This document shows, piece by piece, positions 35,874 to 48,660 of a DNA stretch of 64,000 bases (position 1 is the stretch's first letter; each line of letters starts with the position of its first letter). A program made the position numbers and the translations under genes. The notes beneath the pieces are model-generated. The model did no database searches, was not told the origin of the DNA, and worked only from the letters and a program-made list of their open reading frames with translations. Source of the DNA: Leptobrachium leishanense (Eukaryota; Chordata; Amphibia; Anura; Megophryidae); the NCBI GenBank assembly GCA_009667805.1, contig CM019065.1:15946952-16010951 (forward strand), given 5' to 3'.

Positions 35874-36458
35874 TCAGACTATCCTGCGTTGTAACCTTTC
35901 ATCAATTTTTCTCTTCCGTCCACCCACAGAGAGATTACCTACAATACCATGGGTTGCAAACTTCTTGATAATGTTGCGCACTGTGGACAAAGGCAAATCT
36001 AGATCTCTGGCGATGGACTTGTAACCTTGAGATTGTTGATATTTTTCCACAATTTTGGTTCTCAAGTCCTCAGACAGTTCTCTTCTCTTTCTGTTGTCCA
36101 TGCTTAGTGTGGCACACACAGACACACAATGCAAAGACTAAGTGAACTTCTCTCCTTTTTATCTGCTTTCAGGTGTGATTTTTATATTGCCTACACCTGT
36201 TACTTGCCCCAGGTGAGTTTACAGGAGCATCACATGCTTGAAACAATCTTATTCATACACAATTTTGAAAGGGTGCCAAGAATTTTGTCCAGCCCATTTT
36301 TTGAGTTTTGTGTGACATTATGTCCAATTTAATTTTTTTCCTCCCTTTTTTTGTTTTGTTCCAATACACACAAAGGGAATAAACATGTGTATAGCAAAAC
36401 ATGTGTTACTTGATTTTCTGGAAAAATATTTGGGGTGCCAACAATTTCAGCCATGACT

Positions 36459-36480
36459 TATATATATATATATATAAATA
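36459..36480. repeat. (TA)n microsatellite between two Tc1 elements
   Basis: TA run joining the right end of one Tc1 element and the left flank of the next. TA is also the Tc1 target. Confidence 0.85.
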
Positions 36481-37060
36481 TACATAAACATACACTGCTC
36501 AAAAAAAATAAAGGGAACACAAACATAAGACATCCTAGATCTGAATGAATGAAATATTCTTATTAAATACTGTGGTCATTACATAGTTGAATGTGCTGAC
36601 AACAAAATCACACAAACATTATCAATGGAAATCAAATTGAGCAACCCATGGAGGTCTGGATTTGGAGTTACACTCAAAATTAAAGTGGAAAACAACACTA
36701 CAGGCTGATCCAACTTTGATGTAATTTCCTTCAAACAAGTCAAAATGAGGCTCAGTAGTGTGTGTGGCCTCCACGTGCCTGTATGACCTCCCTACAACGC
36801 CTGGGCATGCTCCTGATGAGGTGGCGGATGGTCTCCTGAGGGATCTCCTCCCACACCTGGACTAAAGCATCCCCAACTCCTGGACCGTCTGTGGTGCAAC
36901 GTGGCATTGGTGGATGGAGCGAGACATGAGGTGCAGATGTGCTCAATTGGATTCAGGTCTGGGGAACGGACGGGCCAGTCCATAGTATCAATGCCTTCGT
37001 CTTGCAGAAACTGCTGACACACTCCAGCCACATGAGGTCTAGCATTAGGAGGAACCGAGG

Positions 37061-37514
37061 TGTCCTGTCCCCACTCCACGTACCCCCGGGGTCTATGTGC
37101 AGCTTAACAGGCAGGTAAACCTCTCCTACGAGTCAATGAACGAGACCGGTTTGCAGTCTGAAGGTTTTATTAACCCGTTGTAGGAATGTGGTAAAACTAT
37201 AGGAAAACAGAAATATACGATATAAAGATACAGAATATATACGTGTTTTACATAGATAATAATACAAAACAAGATGTGTCCATATAAAACGTGGGGGATT
37301 TATAACTAGGCCGGACTAAGATTACATGAAAAGCAGTTGGCTGCAATATAAGGGTTTACAAATTACAGCACATAAGGTGCTTCTAAAGCTGAGGGAAACT
37401 GTAAGGTGACTGGGAGGAATTTAGACCATAATCTTACCGACGATGCTTACAATAGGGGGAGAGATTGTAATGAGGTGTTCCTTCCAGCTCCTGTGGTGAA
37501 GGAAATGGTGGCCT
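37061..37514 (-). repeat. 3' LTR of the BEL element, truncated
   Basis: Matches the 5' LTR from the tip TGTCCTGTCCCCACTCC to GGAAATGGTGGCCTC, then passes straight into integrase sequence. About 150 bp of the LTR equivalent to 59245-59395 is missing. Confidence 0.9.
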
Positions 37515-38461
37515 CCTCTTGTGTGTCGGGCGGAGACAGACCATGGACCAAATACATCAAGGCTGATGTTGGTGAAAGGAGGAGCTGTGCTAAGCCTGTC
37601 AGAAGGAAGATTGGCCATCTTTTGTGTTTGAAAAATACCACGTAGTTTGCGACAAGTAACACATTTAAAAATAAATCTGCTCACACATCTTTTTGCTCCA
37701 ACTATCCACAGTCCAGCAGCTCGTAAAGCCCCTTCTGTAAAAAGTCGTCCCTGATGTTTTACCTGATCGTGATAGTGTTGTACGAGCAAAGAAGAGATGT
37801 GATGACAACAAGGAATCAATACAGGATGCTTCTCTGAAAAGTCTATGCTAGCTTCCTTAAGACGACCTCCTACTCTTAGCAAGCCGTCTTCATCGATGAA
37901 TGGATCGAGTTTCTTGAAACCACTGTCTTTAGGAAGAGATCTCTGATTAGTGATACAGTCAATTTCGTTAGTGTAGATTTCTTGTTGTACTGTACGGATA
38001 ATTATATTTCTTGCCTGCTCCAATTCAGTTGCTTTGTAGGCACTGTTACAGCGGTGCCAACCTTTACAGTCCTTTAATTCTGCGGGCGTAGTATTTCTGG
38101 AAGAACGAACTACGTGAAATAAGCAAGCGATGCCCCTAACAAGTGACCTCCAAGTAGAGAACTTGTTGAATCTGAGAGATCCGAGCTGGTTGCTTGACGT
38201 CACTGTGTGTAGTGTAGACACCTGAGGGCGGACTTCTTCATCTGTATCTATATCTACCAGTTGAAATGTGTGACAGTCAGAAGTGATATTCTGAGAATTA
38301 TGTAAGAATGCAGGACCTGTAAGCCATGTTGAGTCTTTTAGATTGTTAGCGGCAACAGATCTGGTTGCATGGTCTGCGGGGTTGTGGTCGGTAGGTACGA
38401 AATGCCATTGTTGGGCAAGTGGATCTTCTGATTCTATGTACCCTGTTGCTGACGTAAACAT
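37515..38461 (-). pseudogene. BEL pol: integrase N-terminal part
   Basis: Begins after a frameshift from the RNase H frame. It contains FVPTDHNPADHATR, typical of the BEL RNase H-integrase link. The zinc-binding region follows (HPVLIPCCHH, VQHYHDQVKHQGR, then CVTCRKLRG), and the start of the core (FTNISLDVFGPWSV), whose Asp is the first catalytic residue. The frame then runs into LTR sequence, so the rest of the core is gone. Confidence 0.92.
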
Positions 38462-39752
38462 AGAAACGTCTGGATTCGTTGCTGATGTAACCCAAGACTA
38501 CTTTGCTGTCTGTGTAGAACTCAGTGTCTTTAATCTCTATGTTCATTTCTGTGGTGATCAGTTCGGCTAGTTCCACTGCCAGTACGGCAGCACAGAGTTC
38601 CAATCTAGGTATTGTATGTTCTGGGAGTGGTGCAAGTTTCGCTTTTCCCTTGATGAATCCTATATGACATTGTTCTTTGATGTCTACAGTCTTTAAATAA
38701 GCTACTGCAGCAATTGCTTTGACAGATGCGTCTGAGAAAACACAGAGGTTTTGTGTTCGAACTTCTGAAGAGGGCACGGGGGCATATGGACGTGCAATGT
38801 GAACTCTGGCCAAAGCTGTTAGGGTTTTTGGATGGAGTGGAAAAACTCTCTTTTTCTCAGTGGGGAGCGGGTCATCCCAGTCTTTTGTCTCCCAGGTAAG
38901 ATCTCTGAGTATTGCTTTACCTTGAATGGTGACGGGAGCTGCAAATCCTAGGGGATCGTAAAGGCTGTTTATAACGGACAGGGTACCCCTGCGGGTGTAT
39001 GGTTTTTCTTCTGGACTGACTTGAGAGGTAAAGGTGTCACTATTTAAGTCCCAAAGTAGACCAAGGCTCCGTTGAGTAGGGAGGACGTCAGTACCTAGGT
39101 CTAAATCTTTCAAATCGTTAGAATGGTCTTGGGAAGGGAAGGCTTTAATTACCCCTTTGCTGTTAGAAGCAATTTTGTGAAGTCTCAAGTTTGAGTGGGA
39201 GAGCATACTTTGAGTTCTTTTTAGGAGACTGATAGCAGCCTCATCTGTGGGCAGTGATTTTTAACAGTCGTCTACATAGAAGTCCTTATCTACAAAGTGT
39301 CTAACGTCTGCCCCATATTTCGCTTCTCCTTCCTTAGCGGACTGTCTGAGTCCATAAATAGCGACTGCAGGAGAGGGGCTGTTACCAAAGATGTGTACCC
39401 GCATACGGTACTCTATGATATCTTTGGAGGGTTCGTTATCTTTAAACCAAAAGAATCTCAGGAAATTTCTGTGTTCTTCTTTAACAAAGAAGCAGTGAAA
39501 CATCTGTTGAATGTCGGCCATAAATGCAACTGAATCTTTACGAAAACGGAGGAGTACTCCTATGAGTCTGTTATTAAGGTCGGGACCTGACAGTAAGACA
39601 TTGTTTAAGGAGACACCCTCATGTTTGGCACTAGAGTCGAATACTGCTCTAATCTGGCCTGGTTTCTTTGGATGGTATACTCCAAATATGGGTAGGTACC
39701 AGCACTCTTCACCGTCAGTTAAGGTAGGTGCTACTTCTGCATGACCGTTCAA
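38346..39752 (-). pseudogene. BEL pol: reverse transcriptase and RNase H
   Basis: Frame 39752-39261 holds RT motifs PGQIRAVFDSSAKHEGVSLN, FMADIQQMFHC and the catalytic YVDD at 39267-39278. A stop follows one codon later at 39261-39263. The same frame continues 39206-38346 with SLLWDLNSDTF-like and YDPLGFAAPVT motifs, then RNase H (LCVFSDASVKAIAAVAY, PRLELCAAVLAVEL, FYTDSKVVLGYI). All are characteristic of BEL/Pao. One stop and end frameshifts inactivate it. Confidence 0.94.
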
Positions 39753-41251
39753 GTATTTTCTCCATGAAGCTGAAAAAGTGTTTTTTCATTTCTGGCTTTC
39801 TTTGAAAAACTGCGCCTAAGAGACACAAAGCGTTTATAGACTTGTTCTCTGTTGTTAGGCAAACGTTGTCTTTGGGGTTTAAAGGGTAGAGGTGCGACCC
39901 AACTGTTAGAGTCATCCTTAACTATTCCCTGTTCCATGATCTCTAAGAACAACCTATCTTCAAAGGACGTAGCTACCTGGTAATCTGTTTTAGTGCTGAG
40001 AAATACTGAGGACCCTAGGTGACCTTGCTCACTGTCACAGTAAGGGTCTACGGTAAGTTTGGGCAGATAGGTGTTATGTGGTAGCTCTTTTACAAGGAAT
40101 CGATTTTGGCATGGTTGAAAAAGGGAGGGGCGCCCGTTCTCTAGAGTCTTGGTTAACATGTTGCTGACTGAGGTGGGTTTTGGTACGCTTCCCAAACAAA
40201 CATCTCCTATAATAACCCATCCTAAATCAAGTCTTTGGGCGTAGGGAGCATTGTGAGGGCCATTAATCTGATCTCTAACTTTGTGAACTCGTAAGATATC
40301 TCTCCCAAGGAGTAGGACTATCTGAGCTTGGGGGTCTAGTACTGGTATAAGGTGAGCTATGCGTTTTAGATGAGAGTGATGTACTGCAGCATCAGGGGTG
40401 GGAATCTCAGCTCTATTATCTGGAATCTGGTTACATTCGATTACAGTAGGTAGCAGAAGGCGTGTCTGGCCATCTATAGACTCAACTTGGAAACCTGTAG
40501 CTCTTCTCCCCGCCGTCTCGACTGTACCTGCACAAGTCTTTAAGGAGTAAGGAGAGATAGGGCCTTTAATGTTGAAGATGTCAAAGAAGGTGGATCTCGC
40601 TAGAGATTTGTTACTTTGGTCATCTAGGATTGCGTAGGCACATACAGCTTTATCCTTGGAACCTGTTGGGTACACTTTGACTAGACAGATTTTTGAACAG
40701 GACCTACCGCCTATGATTCCTTTGCAGACTTCAGTACATTGTGCGGTAACTGCTGGTGTACCTATTTCGGTGTTTATTCCTTCTTCACTATGATCTTGGG
40801 TATTGTCGGCTTGAGTTAAAATATGTGGTGGTGGCCCAGGGTGTAGGGCTGCGTTATGACTTGTACTGTCACATTCTGTGCATTTTACACTGACCTTACA
40901 GTCTCTAGCAAAGTGAGACGTTGAGGAGCAACACTTGTAGCAGATATTGTTCTCCCTGAGGAAAGTCTTGCGGTCCTCTATGGGATTCTCTCTGAAGCCT
41001 CTACATTTCAGAAGAGGATGTGGCTTCCTGTGTAGGGGACACTGCCGGCTAGGGTCTTTATCTTCCAAGTAGGGAGAGGTTGATGGCCTGTGGAAGGAAT
41101 CTGTAGAGGAAACATTAGTTTTATGGACTATCACTGGCGCTTTATGGTATCTTAGACCGGAAGGAGCGGCATGAGACAGTATAAAATCAAAGCTGGGATC
41201 ATTCCTAATTCTTGCTTGTTGATTTACAAAGTCCACAAACACACAGACTTC
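39749..41251 (-). pseudogene. BEL Gag C-terminus and protease
   Basis: From the LINE junction it reads DFVNQQARIRNDPSF, then two BEL-type zinc knuckles (CYKCCSSTSHFARDC and CTECDSTSHNAALH). The aspartic protease active site is AILDDQSN, the BEL form DDGS/DDQS. GWVIIGDVCLG and the start of the RT region follow. A frameshift near 39749 separates it from the next frame. It joins 44013 upstream once the LINE is discounted. Confidence 0.93.
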
Positions 41252-44012
41252 TAGCTCTCCTGTCACCTTTGATTTCCTCTCTGGTTTAATTGAGATCCCA
41301 TTCAGTAAATCACTCATTGTTGCTGGGTTGTATCGTCCACCGAGCTCTCCAGTGCACTCCCTCTCTGACATAACTCAAATCCTTAATAACCTACTTGCCC
41401 AAAACCAAAAAAGTGAACTGCTGGTCCTCGGCGATTTTAATACAGATTGGCTAAATCCTAAAAACAATAAACACTGCACACTGTTTAAAACTTTGCAGCT
41501 AACTCAATTAATCTCCTCCCCACTCGCATTAATATGAAAAGCCCTAACCATACCTTGCTGGACTGGATTCTCCCCTCATCTCCTGATAGAATACAGGAGG
41601 CAGGCATTCTTGCTAATAGCTTTAGTGACCATTGTCTAGTGTATTGCGTGCGCAAAATAAAGGCCTTGAAATCTCCCCAAAGGTAATAACCACCAGGTCT
41701 TTCAAGAAATTTATTCTTGAATCCTTCCTAAGTGATCTCATACAGCTCCCCTGGTACAGGCTAAACCTAATCCCAAACCTAGACTGTGCAGTTGAATACT
41801 TTCAGTCTGAGCTCCTGCAAGTCTGGAATTCCATGCCCCGCTGCGTAAAGTGCGAGTAAAAGGGGCCCATCTCCCCTGGGTTACAGCTGACCTCACGCAT
41901 ATGTACCAGTTTAGAGACTCCCTGTGGTCAAAGTTCAAGAGTACTGGATCCATGAACGATCACTGTGAATACCGAAAATGCCGGAATGAATGCACAAAAG
42001 AAACAAAAATGGCTAAAGCCCAATACTTCAATGAAAATTTAAACAATAACATATCAAACCCCAGAAATTTTTGGAAAATCATAAGTAACATACAAGCACC
42101 CCCCAGCCACTCCCAACCAGCTGCTTTAAAAGTAAACAACCAAACTGTACAACACCCCATAGATGTAGCAAATGCTTTTAAGAATTATTTTGTTGGATGC
42201 GCCACCACCCTCATTGCTAAGCTAGGAAATGAAACGCAATCAGAAAGGCCGCACGCAGGTCAGGACCCACCAACAGTGCAAAAACCCCGTAACCCAGACA
42301 TATTCAGTTTTAGGCCTGTGCCTGTCAGTGCCATCACTAAACTTCTCCGTAACCAAAAAATGAAATACCAGTCTGGACCTGATCAAATCCAGCAATGCTG
42401 CTGAAAATCAGTGCACCAGCAATTGCTAAACCTGTCGCAACCCTGATTAATGAATCACTGGCGACTGGATACATACACAAACTCTGGAAGACTGCAAGGG
42501 TGGTACCTATCCATAAAAGTGGAGACAATACTTTGGTATCCAACTACCGCCCAATATCACTGCTCCCTGTAATGTCAAAAATTCTGGAAAAATGTGTCTA
42601 CACTCAATTACGTGATTATTATCAGTATCAGAACTATTTAACCCCAGATCAATCAGGCTTTCGTCCAAACCATTCAACTACAACTGCCCTTTTAAAAGTT
42701 TGTAATGATATCCAAGCGGGCATGGAACAAGGAAATCTAACTGGAGCCATCTTCCTTGACTTTGCCAAGGCTTTTGACACAGTAGACCATGGCATCCTAT
42801 TACAAAAACTTAAAAACTCTGGTATTGGTGATAGTACGTTAACCTGGTTCCAATCATATGTGTCGGATAGGTCTCAATTTGTGTCCATTTCTGACAGCAC
42901 TTCCCTTCCCCTCCCAGTCACGTGCGGTGTACCCCAAGGCTCGATAGTTGGCCCCCTGCTATTCACAATATTCATAAACGATCTGCCCAATGTCTGCAAA
43001 GCTTCAACTGTACACATGTACGCAGACGACACGGTAATCTATACCAGCAAACCAAATCTCCCGCAGCTGGGGCTGTGCTGCAAGAAGAATTCACAGGGGT
43101 AGAAAAGTGGATAGCAAATAACAAACTTTTTCTAAATACTGACAAAACGGTTACAATGCTCTTTGGAACCGCACCTAAACTACACAAATTGCAAACACCC
43201 CATCTATGTGTTGGGACAAAATCAAATGGCACACTGACCACAGTCACCTCTCTCAAATACCTAGGTATGTGGTTAGACCCAAATCTATCTTTTGGCCCCC
43301 ACATCGAAAAACTCTCATTTAAACTTTACCCCAAACTAGGTGCCCTGTACAGAAACAAATCCTGCCTGAGCACCGCGGTAAGAAAGCAGATTGTACAACA
43401 AATGCTTATGCCAGCCATTGAATACGGAGATGTAGTGTATGCAGCCGCCCCGCAAACGCACCTCCAGAAACTTACTACATTGTATAACTCATTCTGTCGC
43501 TTTGTGCTACAATGTAACTACATGACCCACCATTGTGACATGTTAAGAGAACTAAACTGGCCATCGCTGGAATCTAGACGCACCCTTCACCTTTCCAACC
43601 TGGTGTTTAAGAGCTTTTCTGGGAAGCTACCACACTACCTGAATATGCTGCTTCCCCCGGCAGTTCCCTCATCCTATAACCTCAGATCCAGGACCAGCAC
43701 CTTACTTGCAATACCGCAATACAAAAAGAAAATGGCTCGATCCTCATTTTCCTACAGTGCACCGCAAATATGGAATAACCTCCCAGACGCCGTCAAATCT
43801 TCCCCCAGTCTAAAGTCCCTTAAGAGCTCCGTATTAGCATACCTCAATACGAAATGCACCTGTAAACATGTAACATAATGACTTTATTTCCTCCATATTT
43901 ATTTTTATAACCTGTAACCACTCAATGTTCTCGAACCCAGGACATACTTGAAAACGAGAGAAATCTCAATGTATCCTTCCTGGTAAAATCCTTTATAAAT
44001 AAATAAATAAAC
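41252..44012 (+). mobile_element. Jockey-superfamily LINE (L2/Rex1/CR1-like) in the BEL gag
   Basis: A 5'-truncated LINE opposite in orientation to its host, starting inside the endonuclease and ending in the tail GAGAAATCTCAATGTATCC ... (AATAA)n. BEL coding sequence is continuous across 41251 and 44013 with no clear duplication, so insertion was blunt or with a tiny deletion. The clade within the superfamily is not settled by eye. Confidence 0.9.
41262..43878 (+). pseudogene. LINE ORF2: endonuclease end, RT, C-terminal domain
   Basis: Endonuclease motifs GLYRPPSSPVH, VLGDFNTDW and LLDWILPSS, then SFSDHCLVYC (Asp-His). The RT follows: ARVVPIHKSGDN, NYRPISLLPVMSKILEKC, GFRPNHSTT, FLDFAKAFDTVDH, CGVPQGSIVGPLLF and catalytic YADD at 43019-43030. 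A frameshift near 43080 leads to a C-terminal domain (KYLGMWLDPNLSF; QMLMPAIEYGDVVY; IWNNLPDAVKSS) ending at 43876-43878. At least four frame breaks make it dead. Confidence 0.93.
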
Positions 44013-45260
44013 ATCAAAGGGAGGAAATGATACCTTGTGCATTTGTTTGTAATTGGAACCATGTGAGACCCACCGCTCCTGGAGGTTGTAGGGGAGCTTT
44101 TGGACTATAGGATTGACACCTCTTGCTGTGTCAAGGTAAGTAAGTCCAGGCAAATCTCCTTCTGCTTTGGCTACCTGCAGTTCCATGAGCAGGTCACTTA
44201 GTTCTCTAAGTTTCTGATAACCTTTACCAGATATTCTAGGGAAGTCATCAATTCTTTTAAACAGGGCATTTTCTATTGCCTCTATTGAGCCATAGCACTC
44301 TTCAAGTCTTTCCCAGATCCTTCTAAGGCCTGTCTCTGGATAGTTTATATTTATTGCTCTTATACGTTTAGCATGTTCTGCGGACTCATTTCCGAGCCAA
44401 TTAACTAGGAGATCTAACTTTTCGCTGTATGACAGGTCTAAGTCTCTGATTACGTTCTGAAAGGTAGACCGCCAGGCTCTGTAGCTTTCTGGGTGATCAT
44501 TGAACTTTACAAGTCCTTTGGTGATTAGCTCACGCCGTGTGAGGAACTTTGCAAAGTCCATAGTAGCTTGGCTATTACTAGAATAGGGCTGCGGTGCATT
44601 GTTAGGAGGGTGGGGTGTGTAGCAATACCTTTGAGGAGTCCCTGATTTAGGCCGGTTAACATCATACCGTTTCGGTGTGAAGGACGTCTTTGTGCGCTGG
44701 AATGGAGGCTGATTTCCTCGTTGCGTAAAGAAGTCGCCACGGGCAGTGTCGCTCTGCTCTGCGTTCTCCTGTCTGAAGCGCTGAACTTCGGGGTCGGCTG
44801 TTTGATGCTTTATTTGCTGCGTTTGGCTTGTCGCTCTGATGACATCTATTGATTCTTGTGCAGGCTGAAGATTGCTGCTTGATTTGGAGTGTTGATAGAC
44901 GTACGCTGCTGTACGTTGTAGCATGTCCTGGTGATCCTCTCCTGGACCGAGCACGCTGCTGCATCCGCTGTGCTTGCTGGTGGGGTGCGTAGCTGCTTCT
45001 AGAGCCTCTGCTTCGGCTATGGCTGCTGCCGCTTCCTTCTCTACTGCCAGCTTCTCTAGGTTGATTTCCAAAAGGGCTCTCTCTTTGTTGAAAGCAGCTG
45101 TCTCTTTTTTTAGCTGCATCTCCTGCTCTGCAAAGGCGGCACGTACTTTTGCGGCTTCTGCCTTAGCGCGAGCGATGACGGCTGCTTCGCTAACAGACGA
45201 TTTGATAGAGTAGCCCGATCGGGACCTTGTCTTGTATGAAGACGCCTGACTTTGTGACAT
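44013..45260 (-). pseudogene. BEL Gag N-terminal part
   Basis: Start MSQSQASSYKTRSRSGYSIK at 45260, about 175 bp inside the 5' LTR edge. Residues about 25-90 form an alanine- and glutamate-rich coiled coil (ARAKAEAAKVRAAFAEQEMQ), usual in vertebrate BEL Gag. The matrix/capsid-like part follows (FHD-type KFNDHPESYRAWRSTFQNV, KLDLLVNWLGNESAEHAKRI, RIWERLEECYGS). The frame is open to the LINE junction at 44013, so this half is uninterrupted. Confidence 0.93.
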
Positions 45261-45435
45261 GGTTTGACTGTTTAAAGGTTGCAGGTTGTCGTATGCAGGT
45301 AACCGCGTTGACAGTAGTTGGCCTCTGTACAGTCCGATTTCTCTTCCGCTTCCTATCTGTGCGTTGTTTCACTTTTCGCGCGTCTTCTCTGCACGTCGGT
45401 TACTTTTCGCGCGTCTTGTATGCTCGTCGTTTTAC

Positions 45436-45630
45436 TGTCCTGTCCCCACTCCACGTACCCCCGGGGTCTATGTGCAGCTTAACAGGCAGGTAAACCTCTC
45501 CTACGAGTCAATGAACGAGACCGGTTTGCAGTCTGAAGGTTTTATTAACCCGTTGTAGGAATGTGGTAAAACTATAGGAAAACAGAAATATACGATATAA
45601 AGATACAGAATATATACGAGTTTTACATAG
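45436..45630 (-). repeat. 5' LTR of the BEL element, inner part
   Basis: 195 bp from TGTCCTGTCCCC to TTTTACATAG. The remainder of the LTR is at 58983-59395, displaced by the gypsy insertion. The full LTR is about 608 bp. Confidence 0.93.
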
Positions 45631-46087
45631 TGTGACGTTTGGGGGCCCTCTGCAAGTGCACAATGTCTTTCACAAACAAAACAGTTTTATTCACCCTTTC
45701 AGGGCAGTCAAAAAGGCAACATAATAAGTACACGCTTTGGTTCAGCGAAATTAAAGCAAAGTCCTGATCTTCAGCACAAATAAACAGAGAAATAATAGTG
45801 GCTCACCAACGCTTTAAACCGTCCCAAACCTGGGGAATCCTTTCCCCAGTATGTAGAAGCCTCTCCAGCAAGGCACAGCACGTCTCCTGCTTTTGGAACA
45901 CAAACACACAGCTTCCACTGATTACTTTTTCTTTTCCTAAACTCCCACAATCCTATCTGGGAGTTGCTGGCTTTAAAACTCTTCCTGGACAGGAAGATTA
46001 ACCCTGTGGTTGCCCTTAAAGGGTCCACAACCCAAATATGGGTAAAACATATTGTCCATCCAGGACCCAGCCCTGCCGACCTCTACA
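45631..46087 (-). repeat. 3' LTR of the Gmr1-type element
   Basis: 457 bp, TGTGACGTTTGG ... GACCTCTACA in plus orientation. It contains AATAAA motifs only on the plus strand. It is adjacent to a polypurine tract and differs from 58519-58978 by several substitutions and small indels. Confidence 0.94.
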
Positions 46088-46610
46088 TATCCCCCCCCCT
46101 CTGTCTCAACGCGGAGGAGTTTGAGGCAACAGTAGACAGCCCACAATGCATCCGGGACAGGGCATCAGCATTTTGGTGCTGTTTCCCAGGCCTGTGTTCC
46201 ACCACAAAGTTAAACTCCTGGAAAGACAGGAACCACCTGGTAACCCTGGCATTAGCGTGGCGGTGCTGCCTTATCCAGGTCAATGGGGCATGGTCAGACA
46301 CTAAACGGAACTTCCTGCCCAACAGGAAGTATCTCAAAGAATCCAAGGCCCACTTTATGGCCAAGCCCTCTCTTTCCACCACAGCATAGTTTTTCTCCGC
46401 TGCTGTCAGTTTCCTACTAAGAAAAACCACGGGGTGCTCTTCCCCATTGACTTCTTGGGATAGCACAGCCCCCAAACCCTCACTTGAGGCATCGGTCTGT
46501 ACAATGAACTCCCTCATGAAATCAGGGACTACCAGCACTGGGTGCTGACACAACGCATTTTTAAGCTTCTCGAAGGCATCTTCAGCATTGGCATTCCATT
46601 GAATCATCAC
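46083..46610 (-). pseudogene. Gmr1-type pol: RNase H
   Basis: Contains FIVQTDASSEGLGAVLSQ (first Asp), VEREGLAIKWALDSLRYFLL (Glu), VSDHAPLTW (Asp) and HQNADALSRM, the standard gypsy RNase H set. It ends within the polypurine tract, so RNase H is the last domain of this pol. Confidence 0.94.
46088..46102 (-). other. Polypurine tract of the Gmr1-type element
   Basis: Plus-strand TATCCCCCCCCCTC is a G-run on the minus strand immediately before the LTR tip TGTAGAGG. It overlaps the RNase H stop. Confidence 0.85.
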
Positions 46611-46634
46611 TGACTTCCTACCTTTCGTCAGCAG

Positions 46635-47345
46635 TCAGTCAGTGGCAGCAATAGAGGCAAAATTGGGGACAAACCACCGGTAATACCCCACTATACCCAT
46701 AAAAGCACGAACCTGCTTTTTCGTGAGGGGGCGTGGCCAGTTCTGGATAGCCTCTACTTTGTTAAATTGTGGCTTTACCAGACCCCTGCCTACGACATAT
46801 CCCAGGTACTTAGCTTCCTCCATCCCTACCGCACTTTTCTCAGGGTTAACAGTAAAGCCCGCTTTCCTCAAACCGTCCAAAACCGTCTGAACCCGGGGAA
46901 GATGGGACTCCCAATCTGGACTGAAGATGACAATGTCATCCAGGTAGACCGAGGTATATCTCAGGTAGGGGCAGAGCACCCTATCCATCGCTCGTTGGAA
47001 GGTGGCCGGGCTGAGTGTAACCCAAAAGGCATCCGCTTATAATGAAAATGACCCTCTGGAGTGGAAAAAGCAGTCTTTCCCTGGCTTCCTTAGTCAGGGG
47101 TATCTGCCAGTATCCCTTAGTAAGGTCCAGGGTGGTGATATAACGGGCCGGACCCAATTTCTCTATTAATTCATCCACCCTTGGCATGGGATACGCGTCA
47201 AATTTTGACACCTCGTTAAATTTCCTGAAATCATTGCAGAATCGCAGAGTGCCGTTGGGCTTCTCGGTACCAACACGATGGGGCTCGACCATTCACTCTG
47301 TGACTCCTCAATGACATCAAGCTGAAGCATTTTTTTAACCTCTTC
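46635..47345 (-). pseudogene. Gmr1-type pol: reverse transcriptase
   Basis: Frame 47292-46981 has KPNGTLRFCNDFRKFNEVS, YPMPRVDELIEKLG and TTLDLTKGYWQIPL. A frameshift in the FxxMPFGL region near 46990-47050 separates it from 46988-46635, which has the catalytic YLDD at 46935-46946 (VYLDDIVIF), then GFTVNPEKSAVGM, YLGYVVGRG and FMGIVGYYRWFVPNF. Both catalytic aspartates remain. Frame breaks at both ends make it non-functional. Confidence 0.94.
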
Positions 47346-47590
47346 AGAAACAGCCTTTCTATGGGCTTCTGGGGATGCGGTACGGCTTTACCCGAACCTT
47401 TACATGGGTTCCGTCACAATATCATGTTTAATCCCGGACGCGTGTCCCGGTAGTCCTGAAAACATGCCTTTGTTTCTTTGCAGAAACTCCTTAACTTCTT
47501 GGTTTGGGGTTTGGACAGGGTGGCAGCAATGTGTACTGCGTCAACACCATCAGACTCTATACCCACCCCAACCATGGCGGACACCTCCTC

Positions 47591-48660
47591 TCAGTCTCTC
47601 CAGGGTTTTAACAAATTTATGTGGTAGATCTGGTATGGTTTTTTTTTCCCAGGCTGATGCACTCGGTAGTTTACTTCCCCTACTTTTTCAACCACCTCAT
47701 ATGGTCCCTGCCACTTGGCTAGGAACCGACTTTCCACCGTGGGTATAAGTACTGCTACCCGGTCCCCCACCTGAAATTGCCGCAGCTTGGCTGACCGGTT
47801 GTACACCCTTTTCTGGGCCTCCTGAGCTTTCTGCAAATGTTCCTGTACCAAAGGCATCACTTTAGAAATTCTCTCTCTCATCTGAGAGATATGTTCAATG
47901 AGCGATTTGTATGGAGAGGACTCACTTTCCCATGTCTCCTTCACCAAATCTAGCAATCCCCGGGGTCTGCGACCATACACCAGCTCAAAAGGTGAAAACC
48001 CCGTGGAGGCCTGAGGACCTCTCGAATAGCAAACAGCAGTGCGGGAAGCAAATGATCCCAGTCTCTTCCATCTCTCTGCACAACCCTTTTAAGCATCATT
48101 TTCAGAGTTTTGTTGAATCTTTCTACCAGACCATCTGTCTGAGGGTGATAAACAGATGTTCGCAACTGCTTGATTTGGAACAACTTGCACACATCTGCCA
48201 TCACCCGGGACATAAATGGGGTCCCCTGGTCTGTCAAAATTTCCCTTGGCAGGCCAGTTCTCGAAAACATAAAAAACAACTCCCGCGCAATGGCCTTTGA
48301 TGTAGAGTTTCTTAAAGGAACCGCCTCTGGATACCTTGTGGCATAATCAAGAACCACCAGGATATATCGGTGTCCCCGAGCAGACTTCTCTAAGGGACCC
48401 ACTATATCCATAGCGATGCGCTCAAAGGGCACCTCAATTATTGGCAGAGGCACCAAGGGGTTCCTATAATGGGGTGCTGGGGCAGTTAACTGGCAAACAG
48501 GGCAGGAGGAACAGTACCTCTTAACTGCGGCACCGATCCCTGGCCAGTAAAACCGGTCTGTTATCCGGCCTCGGTTTTCTCAGCTCCCAGGTGACCACCT
48601 AGACCATCATTGTGAGCCAGATCCAGCACCATTCTCTGGTAGGGCTGGGGTACTAGTAAT
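47591..48660 (-). pseudogene. Gmr1-type pol: integrase, placed before RT
   Basis: Zinc-binding HHCC sequence is spread over 48640-48470 with a frameshift (LAHNDGLGGHLGAE, then CSSCPVCQ). The catalytic core in frame 48456-47950 has AMDIVGPLEKSARGH (Asp), ILTDQGTPFMSRVMADVC (Asp), YHPQTDGLVERFNKT (Glu). The C-terminal part 47980-47591 has QVGDRVAVLIPTVES, KWQGPYEVVEKVGEVNYRVH and IYHINLLKPW, a gypsy-type chromatin or DNA-binding tail without chromodomain. RT follows downstream, which is the reverse of the usual gypsy order. Confidence 0.93.
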
